Assembly (NCBI GenBank): GCA_041687295.1
Contig: JAWLCG010000011.1
Coordinates: forward strand, 1-30,326
Source of the DNA: JAWLCG01 sp041687295
Lineage (GTDB): Bacteria; Planctomycetota; Phycisphaerae; SM23-33; FEN-1343
Length of the DNA stretch: 30,326 nt
Reading direction: 5' to 3'
Below, piece after piece: positions 14,820 through 23,700 of this stretch. The translations under genes and the position numbers were made by a program. Below the pieces are notes generated by a model that was not told where the DNA came from, searched no databases, and saw nothing but the letters and a program-made list of their open reading frames with translations. Numbering within the stretch: the first letter of the stretch is position 1; each line of letters opens with the position of its first letter.

Positions 14820-15923
14820 TTACACAGAGCCGACCACCTGGCAGACGCGTTCTACCTGCTTGTCGGCCATGAACGGGTGAATCGGCAGCGAGATGAGGGT
14901 CTCAGCCAGCCGCTCAGCCACAGACAGCGACATTGCGTTGGCCTCGGGGTAGGCCTTTTGCTTGTGAATGGGGATCGGGTAGTGGAAACCGAAGCCAATG
15001 TCGGCCGCCTTGAGGGCGTCGGCCAACTTGTCGCGATGTGCTGCGCTATCGCAGCGGTACTCCATCAGGTGGTAGACGGGCACCGAGTTCGGCGTCCGCT
15101 TCTGCAGGCGATCCTTCGGCAGGCGGGCGGTGTAAGCTGCGGCGACTCGCTGGCGGGCGGCGTTAAAGCCATCGAGTTTGTCCAGCATCCGCGAGAGGAT
15201 CACAGCCTGAAAACTGTCTAACCGGGCGTTGTAGCCGATCACGTCGTGCTGGTAACGCTGAGCGCCCGTGCCCTGCTCACGGTACACCCGGGCAAGATGA
15301 GCCACGTTAGCATCATGCGTGACGATCGCTCCGCCTTGGCCGAACGCGCCGAGGTTCTTGGCCGGATAGAAGCTGATGGCACCGGCCTGACCGAAGCTGC
15401 CGGTCCGTTGGCCGTCGACGGTGGCACCTATGGCCTGGGCGTTGTCCTCGAGGATCTGAGCCCCGTACCGTTCAGCCAGGGCCATGACCTCCCGCATAGG
15501 GCAGGGGTTGCCGTAGAGGTGCACTGGGGCAATGAACCTGGCCTGGCCAGCCTTTAGGATGTCCTCTGTCTGATTCAGGTCGATCAGGAAGGTCTCCGGA
15601 TCGCAGTCGACCAGCACTGGGGTGCCGCCAGCGTGGACGACGGCATTGGCGGTGGCGATGAAGCTGTTGGTAGGCACGACCACACCGTCGCCCTTGCCAA
15701 TGCTCATTCCCAGGAGGGCCAGCACCAGGGCCATCGTACCGTCTGAGCAGCTCACGGCGTGTTCCGTACCGCAGTAAGCGGCCAGCTTGGCCTCGAAGGC
15801 CTCTAGCACAGGGCCGCCTACGAAACCGGCCTTACTCATCAACTCGGCCAGATCTTGAAGGATGGCCTGCTGAACGTCCGCGTGCTGCGCCGGAAGGTCG
15901 ACGAATTTGATGGGTTCAGCCAT
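14820..15923 (-). CDS. wbpE: DegT/DnrJ/EryC1 sugar aminotransferase (WbpE/WlbC-like)
   Basis: A 367-residue PLP-dependent aminotransferase. AVSCSDGTMAL (56-66) binds phosphate, LEDNAQAIGA (158-167) has the cofactor Asp and Gln, and FYPAKNLGAFGQGGAI (185-200) has the PLP lysine K189. Also present are VPTNSFIATANAVVHAGGTPVLVDCD and the C-terminal FHYPIPIHKQKAY segment. In the WbpB/E/D pathway it would put an amino group on the 3-keto sugar made by the oxidoreductase at 17111-18037, using glutamate. The ATG overlaps the stop of the upstream gene by 8 bases. It belongs to a compact run with moderate GC and less biased codons than the flanking genes. Confidence 0.9.
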   Translation of the reverse strand: MAEPIKFVDLPAQHADVQQAILQDLAELMSKAGFVGGPVLEAFEAKLAAYCGTEHAVSCSDGTMALVLALLGMSIGKGDGVVVPTNSFIATANAVVHAGGTPVLVDCDPETFLIDLNQTEDILKAGQARFIAPVHLYGNPCPMREVMALAERYGAQILEDNAQAIGATVDGQRTGSFGQAGAISFYPAKNLGAFGQGGAIVTHDANVAHLARVYREQGTGAQRYQHDVIGYNARLDSFQAVILSRMLDKLDGFNAARQRVAAAYTARLPKDRLQKRTPNSVPVYHLMEYRCDSAAHRDKLADALKAADIGFGFHYPIPIHKQKAYPEANAMSLSVAERLAETLISLPIHPFMADKQVERVCQVVGSV

Positions 15924-16677
15924 TCTCTCTCGCCTTCTTCATGTCGTTGGATTGCCTGAGGTACTCCCACAGAGGGGAGGGAAAAGTCTTCCGCAAGATT
16001 TCGATGTTGGGCATCACGCAATGCCCCCCGATGACGCCGGGGAACTTGTTCGCGATCTGGAAGTCCGGCGTGTTCATCCGGGTGAAAGCCATCAGTTCCT
16101 CGTAATCCACTCCGCATTGCTCGCCCAGGCGCTCCATCTCCTGCGCCCAGATGATGAGGTAGCCGAAGAATGTAGTCGCCAGAAGCTTACACATCTCGCC
16201 GGCCAGCGGGCTGGACAGGCGGACGATGTTCTCGGGCGGATGCCCCATGGCAATCAGAACCGCCCGTGCCTTCTCAAAGGCGGCGTCTGAGGCGGTGGCT
16301 ACGAACTTCGGGTGACGTAGCATGTCGCTACGCATCCGGTCACCGTGGTGTTTGCCATGCACTTGGGTATGCACGACGCGATCCACGCCGAAGCGATCCA
16401 CCAGCGTCTGGGTGAAGCCTGGCACGGTGGAGGAGTTGATCAGGATGACCGCTGGATCGTACTTGCGGACGTAACCGTCCACGATCGACACGAAGTCCGG
16501 CAGACTACCCGGAATGGCCACGTGCAGGGCCGCCACAGGGTAGCAGGCCGGCTCGGGCTCGCCTCCGCGGGGGTCTTCGGGGATTGCCTGGGCAAAGCCG
16601 CCCCGGCACAGTTGGTAGATCGGCTTGCCGATCTCACCGCAGCCGACAACTACGACCGTCGAACGCTCCAGCAGCAT
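15916..16677 (-). CDS. Short NAD-binding protein resembling a UDP-sugar dehydrogenase without its C-terminal domain
   Basis: A 253-residue protein. The Rossmann motif GCGEIGKP is at 12-19, LHVAIPGSLPDF (51-62) stands where the family has ICVPTP, and INSSTVPGFTQ (80-90) corresponds to the STTYPGT stretch. GEMCKLLATTFFGYLIIWAQEMERLGEQCGVDYEEL (160-195) matches the central helix including the lysine (K164). FPGVIGGHCVMPNIEIL (212-228) matches the GPGxGGHCIPxDP loop including the Cys (C220). It ends 33 residues after that cysteine, so the UDP-binding domain (about 150 residues) is missing, and the NAD domain is shortened. The frame is intact, with a GAGGAG site 8 bases before ATG 16677, and genes overlap or abut on both sides; this looks like a designed short form, not decay. 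The substrate is unknown. Confidence 0.8.
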   Translation of the reverse strand: MLLERSTVVVVGCGEIGKPIYQLCRGGFAQAIPEDPRGGEPEPACYPVAALHVAIPGSLPDFVSIVDGYVRKYDPAVILINSSTVPGFTQTLVDRFGVDRVVHTQVHGKHHGDRMRSDMLRHPKFVATASDAAFEKARAVLIAMGHPPENIVRLSSPLAGEMCKLLATTFFGYLIIWAQEMERLGEQCGVDYEELMAFTRMNTPDFQIANKFPGVIGGHCVMPNIEILRKTFPSPLWEYLRQSNDMKKARENG

Positions 16678-16679
16678 TT

Positions 16680-17120
16680 CTAGCTCCTCATCAGCCGGGC
16701 CGGGACCCCGGCCACCGTCTCGCCTGAAGGAACGTCCCGGGTGACGACCGCGCCGGCACCAATGCAGCAGCCCCGCCCCAACCGGATGCCGCACAGGATC
16801 ACAGCCCCCGATCCGATTGACACGTCATCCTCGACGACCGTCCGCTCCAGGACCCAATCTCGATTGTTGGCCTTAGGATGGCGGTCATTGATGAAGATCA
16901 CGCCGTGCCCGACGAAGACGTTGCGACCAATGTCCACGCCCTCACAAATGAAGGTGTGACTCTGGACGCGGCTATTGTCGCCGACGGCGGCGCCCGTCTG
17001 GATCTCTACAAAGGGGCCAACGAAGACCTTCGAGCCGATCGTGCATCCGTAGAGATTGACCAGGTCCGGGTAGACAATTTTGGCGTCCGGGGCGATCTGG
17101 CAAGAGGGCGCTACAGGCAT
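16680..17120 (-). CDS. wbpD: Hexapeptide-repeat N-acetyltransferase (WbpD/WlbB-like)
   Basis: A 146-residue left-handed beta-helix acyltransferase. Hexapeptide turns run through most of it: IAPDAKIVYPDLVNLYGCTIGSKVFVGPFVEIQTGAAVG, then SHTFICEGVDIGRNVFVGHGVIFINDRHPK with the catalytic-type FIND/N region and His, and GSGAVILCGIRLGRGCCIGAGAVVTRDVPSGETVAGVPARLM at the end. It would acetylate the 3-amino group of the UDP-sugar using acetyl-CoA, as WbpD does. Start ATG 17120 has GAAGGGA upstream and overlaps the previous gene by 10 bases. The gap to the next gene is 2 bases. The frame extends to 17192 but that part lies inside the preceding gene. Confidence 0.88.
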   Translation of the reverse strand: MPVAPSCQIAPDAKIVYPDLVNLYGCTIGSKVFVGPFVEIQTGAAVGDNSRVQSHTFICEGVDIGRNVFVGHGVIFINDRHPKANNRDWVLERTVVEDDVSIGSGAVILCGIRLGRGCCIGAGAVVTRDVPSGETVAGVPARLMRS

Positions 17121-18037
17121 GCTTCGATTCCCTTCACGACGCTGATGCCGTCCTCCACGCCTGTCAGCGGTGTGCAACCCTCGCGAATGCACTCGATGAA
17201 GTGCAAAGCCTCGTTCATCAGCGGCTCAGACTGATCGTAGACCATCACCTTCTCCAGCCCCTCGTCGTGGTGCTCGTAACGACCCTTCGGCGTGGGGATG
17301 GCCCACTTCTTGTGGAACAGCAGGTGCGTATTGGACAGATCCCACTCAAGGATACCCCTGTCGCCCACTGCGGCCAGCTTTCGGGTCTTGTCAGGATAGC
17401 CCCAACTCAAGAAGGCGTTGCAGACGACACTGCCGTACTGCACCGTGACGTACGCGACGTCCTGGTAGGGGTTGACGTCGGCTTTGATGCTATCGGGGAA
17501 ACGCTGGCACAGGTAATTGAATATCGACAAGTCATGCGGCAGCAAGTCTTTGACCACGCCGACGTCCTGATACTGGCCAAAGTTCGTGCGGACGGTATAG
17601 AGCGTCCTGGGCGTGCCAATCATCGGCAGAGCCTCGCGGAACTTCTGCACAGCCGGATGGTAGATGAAGGTGTGCCCGACCATGACGACTTTCTTCTGCT
17701 GTTCCGCCTCAAACTTGATGCGGTAGGACTGCTCAAGAGTGTCGGCCAGCGGCTTCTCCACGAAGATGTGCTTGCCCGCCCGTAGCGCCTGGACGGCCAG
17801 TTCATCGTGCGTCACAGGATTGGTCACCACGAAGATGCCGTCGAGGTCCATCGCCAACATATCCTCGTAGCGGCTGAGGGACTTCGTCGGCTTCTTCTGG
17901 AGCTCAAAGCGGTTGACCACGGCTTCCCGACGCTGAGGATCGGCCTCGCAGACCGCGGCGAGCACGCCAAGCTGATTCAGTACGCGAACCCAATTGGGTC
18001 CCCAGTATCCGCCCGCCCCCACTATTCCGAAGCGCAT
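17111..18037 (-). CDS. wbpB: Gfo/Idh/MocA oxidoreductase (WbpB/WlbA-like)
   Basis: A 308-residue NAD(P)-dependent oxidoreductase. MRFGIVGAGGYWGPNWVRVLNQL is the N-terminal Rossmann motif, IFVVTNPVTHDELAVQALRAGKHIFVEKPLADT carries the EKP signature (about residues 93-95), and VVMVGHTFIYHPAVQKF is the usual next strand. DLLPHDLSIFNYL holds the conserved His of the active-site helix. WbpB-type enzymes oxidise C3 of UDP-GlcNAcA and hand the product to the WbpE aminotransferase; both partners and the WbpD-type acetyltransferase are in this run. ATG 18037 is chosen for the AGGAG 7 bases upstream. It is the first gene after the divergent control region. A TACAAT on the minus strand (18085-18090) could be its -10. 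Confidence 0.88.
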   Translation of the reverse strand: MRFGIVGAGGYWGPNWVRVLNQLGVLAAVCEADPQRREAVVNRFELQKKPTKSLSRYEDMLAMDLDGIFVVTNPVTHDELAVQALRAGKHIFVEKPLADTLEQSYRIKFEAEQQKKVVMVGHTFIYHPAVQKFREALPMIGTPRTLYTVRTNFGQYQDVGVVKDLLPHDLSIFNYLCQRFPDSIKADVNPYQDVAYVTVQYGSVVCNAFLSWGYPDKTRKLAAVGDRGILEWDLSNTHLLFHKKWAIPTPKGRYEHHDEGLEKVMVYDQSEPLMNEALHFIECIREGCTPLTGVEDGISVVKGIEACL

Positions 18038-18267
18038 GCTGTATCTCCTGTTGGAGGCCAAAGCTATTCTTGGTTACGCTACCATTGTATCGTCTTGACG
18101 AGCACGGCGCTGCAGAAAAAGCTTGCGGACACCGGATACGGCCCTACTCATCCGCACCCGATACACCTTACAGGCCAAGAAGGCGTCATCGGCGGGCACC
18201 TTGCTTCGCCCCCCCTGTACGGTTTATAATCCAGATTCACGCCTGTCGAGCCGAGATAGACATAACT
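18038..18267. promoter_or_regulatory. Divergent control region for two five-gene runs
   Basis: This 230-base gap separates the oxidoreductase (-) from the glycosyltransferase (+). It is visibly AT-richer than most of the window. It holds a good + strand promoter (18201-18230) and a possible minus -10 TACAAT at 18085-18090 without a clear -35. Short open frames cross it but none is convincing. I did not identify an operator. Confidence 0.55.
18201..18230 (+). promoter_or_regulatory. Sigma-70-like promoter for the + strand run
   Basis: TTGCTT (18201-18206), an 18-base spacer containing seven C, and a perfect TATAAT (18225-18230). The expected start of transcription is near 18237, giving a leader of about 30 bases to the ATG at 18268. 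The -35 is a weak 3/6 match. Confidence 0.5.
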
Positions 18268-19416
18268 ATGGCAACTGCCCGCACCCCAAAGATCGTCTGC
18301 GTCGTCACATCGATCCATCCGGATTACGATGCGCGGGTCTATAAGCACTGCCTCAGCGTGCAGCGGCTGGGGTACCGGACAGTGCTGATCAGCCCTTGGC
18401 CGGCGCGGGACGACGGGATAGAACGACTTACCTTCGAGCGCAGCGCCGGGATCCAAGGTCGGCTGCGGCACATGGCGGCCATCTGGCCCCGTCTGCGGAA
18501 GGTCAACGCGGACATCTACCACTTCCACGATTTGGACCTCGTGCCGCTGATGACCGCATGGCACATGGTCAGCGGTAAGCCCGTTGTCTACGACGTCCAC
18601 GAAAACTATGCAGAGGAGATGCTCTACCGCCACTGGGTCCCATCGCACCTACGGCTGCCACTGTATCTGGCGCTCAAGGTAGGTGAGCCGCTGGCCACCA
18701 GCATCCTTCGCAATGTCGTGATCGTGGTCGAAAGCCAGACCGGGACTGTTGCGCCGCCTTGGCTGCACACGCTCCTGCTGCGGAACTACGCCTCGCGAAG
18801 CCTTGCCGCAGGGGCGGTCGACGACCATGATCGGCGGCCGCCGGGGGTTATCTTCTCGGGTCGGCCTCATGCGGGCAACGGCCTGCACGTTTTCCTTGAC
18901 GTTGCCGCCAGCGTCAGCCGTACCCATCCGGGCGTGCGGTTCTACCTGACCGACTTCTTCTCCAGCAAGGACAGCCTACGCGACGACGTTCTGGCTCGGC
19001 TGGAGAGGGAGGGGCTGACTGACACGGTACACTTCCTGCCCCGCGTGCTGGCCCACGAGATCATGCAGCACCTCAATCAGGCAGCCATCGCCGTTAGCTT
19101 TGACCTGCGCATTCCGGCCCGCCTCAAGGCACTGCCGGTGAAGCTCTTCGAGTATATGGCCGCGGGCCTGCCCATCGTGTCCTCCGACCTGCCCCTGGCC
19201 CAGTCGGTGATCGACTCAAGCCACTGTGGACTGCTGGGGCGTCCAGAAGACCCCGAAAGTCTCGCTAAGGGGGTTCGCCACCTGCTGGACAACCCGGCCT
19301 TGGCCCGTCAGCTGGGACAGAACGGGCAGCGGGCCTTTATGGACCGGTTCAACTGGGAGAGCCAGGAACCAGCCCTGGCCGCGTTCTACCAGCGGCTTCT
19401 TCCAGAACCCAATTGA
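18268..19416 (+). CDS. Glycosyltransferase (GT4-like, YDVHE subgroup)
   Basis: A 382-residue GT-B transferase. It has IVCVVTSIHPDYDARVYKHCLSVQRLGYRTVLIS, ADIYHFHDLDLVPLMTAWHMVSGKPVVYDVHENYAEEM and, in the donor half, GVIFSGRPHAGNGLHVFLDVA, LTDTVHFLPRVLAHEIMQHLNQA and LPVKLFEYMAAGLPIVSSDLP. The HDLDLVP...YDVHENY motif pairs it with the transferase at 13560-14786. ATG 18268 is taken because the promoter at 18201-18230 would start transcription between it and any upstream codon; the ribosome site is weak (GAGATAG). The frame is open upstream but encodes a basic peptide across the promoter. It is the first gene of the + run, 14 bases before gmd, and has less biased codon use than gmd. Confidence 0.87.
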   Translation: MATARTPKIVCVVTSIHPDYDARVYKHCLSVQRLGYRTVLISPWPARDDGIERLTFERSAGIQGRLRHMAAIWPRLRKVNADIYHFHDLDLVPLMTAWHMVSGKPVVYDVHENYAEEMLYRHWVPSHLRLPLYLALKVGEPLATSILRNVVIVVESQTGTVAPPWLHTLLLRNYASRSLAAGAVDDHDRRPPGVIFSGRPHAGNGLHVFLDVAASVSRTHPGVRFYLTDFFSSKDSLRDDVLARLEREGLTDTVHFLPRVLAHEIMQHLNQAAIAVSFDLRIPARLKALPVKLFEYMAAGLPIVSSDLPLAQSVIDSSHCGLLGRPEDPESLAKGVRHLLDNPALARQLGQNGQRAFMDRFNWESQEPALAAFYQRLLPEPN

Positions 19417-19430
19417 GAAACGGAGACAGC

Positions 19431-20473
<1,043 letters not shown>

Positions 20474-20477
<4 letters not shown>

Positions 20478-21424
20478 TCGACCTCACCGCACAGCGCATC
20501 GTCGTCACCGGCGGGGCGGGCTTTCTGGGCCGCCATCTCTGTCGGCAGTTGGCCGAGCGGGGGGTGAGTGATCAACAAATCCTCGTGCCGACGATCGAGC
20601 AGTACGACCTGACAACCGAGGCCGACGTGGTCCGCATGTACGAGACCATGCGGCCCGACGTGGTGATCCACCTGGCGGCCGAGGTAGGCGGCATCGGGGC
20701 CAACCGCGAGAACCCCGGGCGGTTCTTCTACGCGAACCTGGCGATGGGCCTGCACCTGATCGAGCAGGCCCGCCGGCGGGGGCTGAAGAAGTTCGTGCAG
20801 GTGGGCACGATCTGCGCGTACCCGAAGTTCACGCCGGTGCCCTTCCGCGAGGAGGAGCTCTGGAACGGCTACCCCGAGGAGACCAACGCGCCCTACGGCA
20901 TCGCAAAGAAGGCCCTGCTGGTGATGCTGCAGGCCTACCGCGCCCAGTACGGGCTCAGCGGCATCTACCTGCTGCCGGTGAACCTCTACGGCCCCGGCGA
21001 CAACTTCGACCTGCAGACCAGCCACGTGATCCCCGCGCTGATCCGCAAGTTCGTCACCGCCCGGCGGACGAATCAGCCGACGGTGGAGGTCTGGGGCACC
21101 GGCTCAGCCAGCCGGGAGTTTTTCTACGTCGAGGACTGCGCCCGCGGGCTCATCGAGGCGACCGAGAAGTACGACGACGCCGAGCCGGTCAACCTCGGAG
21201 CCGGCTTCGAGATCACGATCAAAGACCTGGCCGAGAAGATCCGCCAGCTGACCGGCTACGAGGGCGAGCTGGTGTGGGACCCGAGCAAGCCCGACGGCCA
21301 GCCCCGCCGCTGCCTGGACGTCAGCCGGGCGAAGCAGCGGTTCGGCTTCGAGGCCCGCATGGGCTTCGACGAGGGCCTGGCCCGGACGATCCGCTGGTAC
21401 GAGCAGCAGTACCCCGAGGGCTGA
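20474..21424 (+). CDS. fcl: GDP-L-fucose synthase
   Basis: A 316-residue SDR epimerase/reductase that makes GDP-L-fucose from the Gmd product. VTGGAGFLGRHLCRQL (11-26) is the cofactor motif, HLAAEVGGIGANRENPGRFFYANLAMG (66-92) is characteristic of Fcl/WcaG, and the catalytic Tyr and Lys lie in NAPYGIAKKALL (Y141, K145). LYGPGDNFDLQTSHVIPALIRKF and WGTGSASREFFYVEDCA complete the signature. The start ATG overlaps the gmd stop by 4 bases. Codon use is GC3-rich like gmd. A 23-base gap leads to the SDR gene. Confidence 0.94.
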
Positions 21425-21447
21425 TCGAGCCGACAAACGGAGCGCGT

Positions 21448-22443
21448 ATGCCAGTCGCCTTTGTCACCGGTGCCGGGGGGTGCGTAGGCCGGCAGCTGCT
21501 GGACGGGCTGCTGACGGACGGCTGGGAGGTGACCGCGCTGCTGCTGGCCGGTGAGGTCGAGCGGTTTGCGTTTCGCGACAACCCCCGCGTCACCGTCACG
21601 GTTGGCGAGTTGAACGCTGTGTCCGACGAGGCTATGCCGGCCGGGGCCGTCGTCTTCCATTTGGCTGCCCAGGTCCACAGCGTGCCCCGCACGCAGGCCG
21701 AGCGTGAGCGGTTCTTTCATGTCAACCGCGACGGCACAGCCCAGTTGGCCGAGGTCGCCCGTCGGCGAAACGCCAGCGGTTTCGTGTTCGTCTCCACCAT
21801 CGCCGTCTACGGCCAGGCCCTCGAGCGAGGCGCTTGCGACGAGCAGACCCCACCCCAGCCAGACAGTCCCTATGGCCTGAGCAAGCTCCAGGCCGAGCAG
21901 CGGCTTGCCCAGGCGCTCACCGGGCAGGTGCCCTTCGTGATCCTGCGGCCCTGCGTGATCTACGGCCCCGGCGACCGCGGTAATTTCGCCCGGCTGATCG
22001 AGGCGGTGCGGAAGGGGCGTTTCGCTGTTATCGACGGCGGGGGGGCGCGGAAGAACACGCTCTATGTGGGGAATCTCGCCCGCATCCTGATCTACTTCGG
22101 CACCCATGTCGGACAGGTCGACAGGGAGGTTTTCAACGTGGCGGACCCCGAGCCGATGAGCATGCGCCAGATCGCCCAGACTGTGGCCGATGTGCTGGGC
22201 TCGCCGGTGCGGTTCCGCAGCCTGCCCAGCGGTCTGCTGCGGCCCATGGCGGCGGTGGGCGACGTGGTGAGCATCCTGCTGGGCCGGGAGATGCCCCTGA
22301 CCCGCCGGCGACTGCGCGTTATGACCCACGACAGCCTGGTCCGCACGGACAAGCTCCACCGCCAGATCGCCGGGCAGGTGGAGTTGCGGCCCTTCCGCCA
22401 GGGCCTGCGCGAGTACCTCGCCCTGGCCTCAACCCCCTGCTGA
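21448..22443 (+). CDS. NAD-dependent sugar epimerase/dehydratase (extended SDR)
   Basis: A 331-residue GalE-like SDR. The Rossmann motif GAGGCVGRQLLDGL is at 8-21, HLAAQVHSVPRT (71-82) follows, VSTIAVYGQ (115-123) carries the Ser/Thr, and SPYGLSKLQAEQRL (140-153) gives Y142 and K146. RPCVIYGPGDRGNFARLIEAVRKGRFAVIDGG is a strong family segment. It resembles the 4-epimerases/4-ketoreductases that stand next to WbuB-like transferases in O-antigen loci (for example WbpV-like proteins), which would give a FucNAc- or GalNAc-type donor; the exact product is not decided. ATG 21448 has CGGAG 6 bases upstream. The next gene starts 8 bases after its stop. Codon use is intermediate. Confidence 0.85.
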   Translation: MPVAFVTGAGGCVGRQLLDGLLTDGWEVTALLLAGEVERFAFRDNPRVTVTVGELNAVSDEAMPAGAVVFHLAAQVHSVPRTQAERERFFHVNRDGTAQLAEVARRRNASGFVFVSTIAVYGQALERGACDEQTPPQPDSPYGLSKLQAEQRLAQALTGQVPFVILRPCVIYGPGDRGNFARLIEAVRKGRFAVIDGGGARKNTLYVGNLARILIYFGTHVGQVDREVFNVADPEPMSMRQIAQTVADVLGSPVRFRSLPSGLLRPMAAVGDVVSILLGREMPLTRRRLRVMTHDSLVRTDKLHRQIAGQVELRPFRQGLREYLALASTPC

Positions 22444-22451
22444 GGAGCCCC

Positions 22452-23693
22452 ATGCCCAGACCCACCCCCCCCCGCTGTGTCATCCTCAGCCAGCTGTTCC
22501 ACCCGGAGACCGTCTCGACCGGCACGCTGCTGACGGAATTGGCTGAGGGCCTGGCCGCCCGCGGCCTGGAGGTCAAGGTCATCGCCGGCCAGCCCACCTA
22601 TTACGATTTCGGCCGCACGCGCCTGCGGATCGAGCACAATGGTGTGACGATCGAGCGGCCCGCGTGCAGCACCTGGTTCCGCAAGGACTCGCTGCCGGGC
22701 CGGCTGCTGAACATCGCCACCTACGTCGGTGGTACCTTCTGGCACCTGCTGTGGCGGCGTGAGAAGGGCCCGCTGCTGATCGTGACGACGCCGCCGTTCC
22801 TGCCCATGGTGGGCTACCTGGCCAATCGCCTGTGGCGGGCCCGGTACGTCGTCCTGATCCACGACGTCTACCCCGACGTGCTGCCGCACTTCGGCTTGGC
22901 CAAGGCGGATGGATGGATCGTGCGGCTGTGGCACCGGCTCAACCGGCGGATCTACGGCCACGCCGACCGCATCATCGTCCTGGGCCGCCACATGGCGACG
23001 ATCATGGCCGAGAAAGACCCGCGCCCCGATCCGCTCAGCCGCATCGACGTGATCCCCAACTGGCAAGACCCCGCTCTGATCGTGCCCCGCGACAAGCGCG
23101 ACAGCCCGTTCCTCCGCGAGGCCGGCATCGACGCAGACTTTGTCCTGCAGTATTCGGGCAACTTTGGCCGGCTGCACAACGTGGAGATCCTCGTTGAGGC
23201 AATGGCCGACCTGGACGACCCCCGGACACACCTGATGTTCGTGGGCGGTGGCCAGAAGAAGGCGACTGTCGAGCGGATGGTGCGAGAGAAGGGACTGACC
23301 CGTGTGTCGCTGCACCCTTTTCAGCCGCAGGAGCGGCTCGGTGAGTCGCTGACGGCCTGTGACGTACAGGTGGCCGTGTTGGATGAACCCTTTACCGGCT
23401 TGGCCGTACCGTGCAAGCTCTACGGCATGCTGGCCAGCGGCAAGCCGCTGCTGGTGGTCTGCGACCGCCGCGGTGAGATGGGTCGGGTCGTGGAAGAGGA
23501 GCAGTGTGGCCTAGTGGTCGAGCCGAACGACCTGGAAGGCCTGGTCGAGGCGATCCGATTCCTGCGGGACCACGCCGAACAGCGTGAGGCGATGGGACGG
23601 CGGGCCCGTCAGGCCTTTGAAAGCAAGTACACCCTTCCCCACATCCTCGACCAGTACGTGGCTTGTCTGCAGAAGGTCCAGCCAACGGCCTGA
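22452..23693 (+). CDS. WbuB-like glycosyltransferase (GT4)
   Basis: A 413-residue GT-B transferase. The opening CVILSQLFHPETVSTGTLLTELAEGLAARGLEVKVIAGQPTYYD is typical of WbuB-like proteins, which transfer N-acetylfucosamine-type sugars in several O-antigens. Further hallmarks are VVLIHDVYPDVLPHFG, IVLGRHMATIM, VIPNWQDPALIVP, LQYSGNFGRLHNVEILVEAM and PCKLYGMLASGKPLLVV. Donor sugar is not certain; the SDR gene just upstream may supply it. GAGGAG precedes the ATG by 5 bases. Codons 5-8 contain nine consecutive C (22465-22473), a tract where a slip would abolish the protein. It is the last gene of the + run and ends 7 bases from the convergent acetyltransferase stop. Confidence 0.88.
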   Translation: MPRPTPPRCVILSQLFHPETVSTGTLLTELAEGLAARGLEVKVIAGQPTYYDFGRTRLRIEHNGVTIERPACSTWFRKDSLPGRLLNIATYVGGTFWHLLWRREKGPLLIVTTPPFLPMVGYLANRLWRARYVVLIHDVYPDVLPHFGLAKADGWIVRLWHRLNRRIYGHADRIIVLGRHMATIMAEKDPRPDPLSRIDVIPNWQDPALIVPRDKRDSPFLREAGIDADFVLQYSGNFGRLHNVEILVEAMADLDDPRTHLMFVGGGQKKATVERMVREKGLTRVSLHPFQPQERLGESLTACDVQVAVLDEPFTGLAVPCKLYGMLASGKPLLVVCDRRGEMGRVVEEEQCGLVVEPNDLEGLVEAIRFLRDHAEQREAMGRRARQAFESKYTLPHILDQYVACLQKVQPTA

Positions 23694-23700
23694 AGTCGTT

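Noticed and set aside
15916..16677. Pseudogene of a UDP-sugar dehydrogenase
   Set aside because: The reading frame, ribosome site, conserved Lys and Cys and tight operon junctions are intact, and no remnant of the missing domain is found downstream, where the aminotransferase starts at once.
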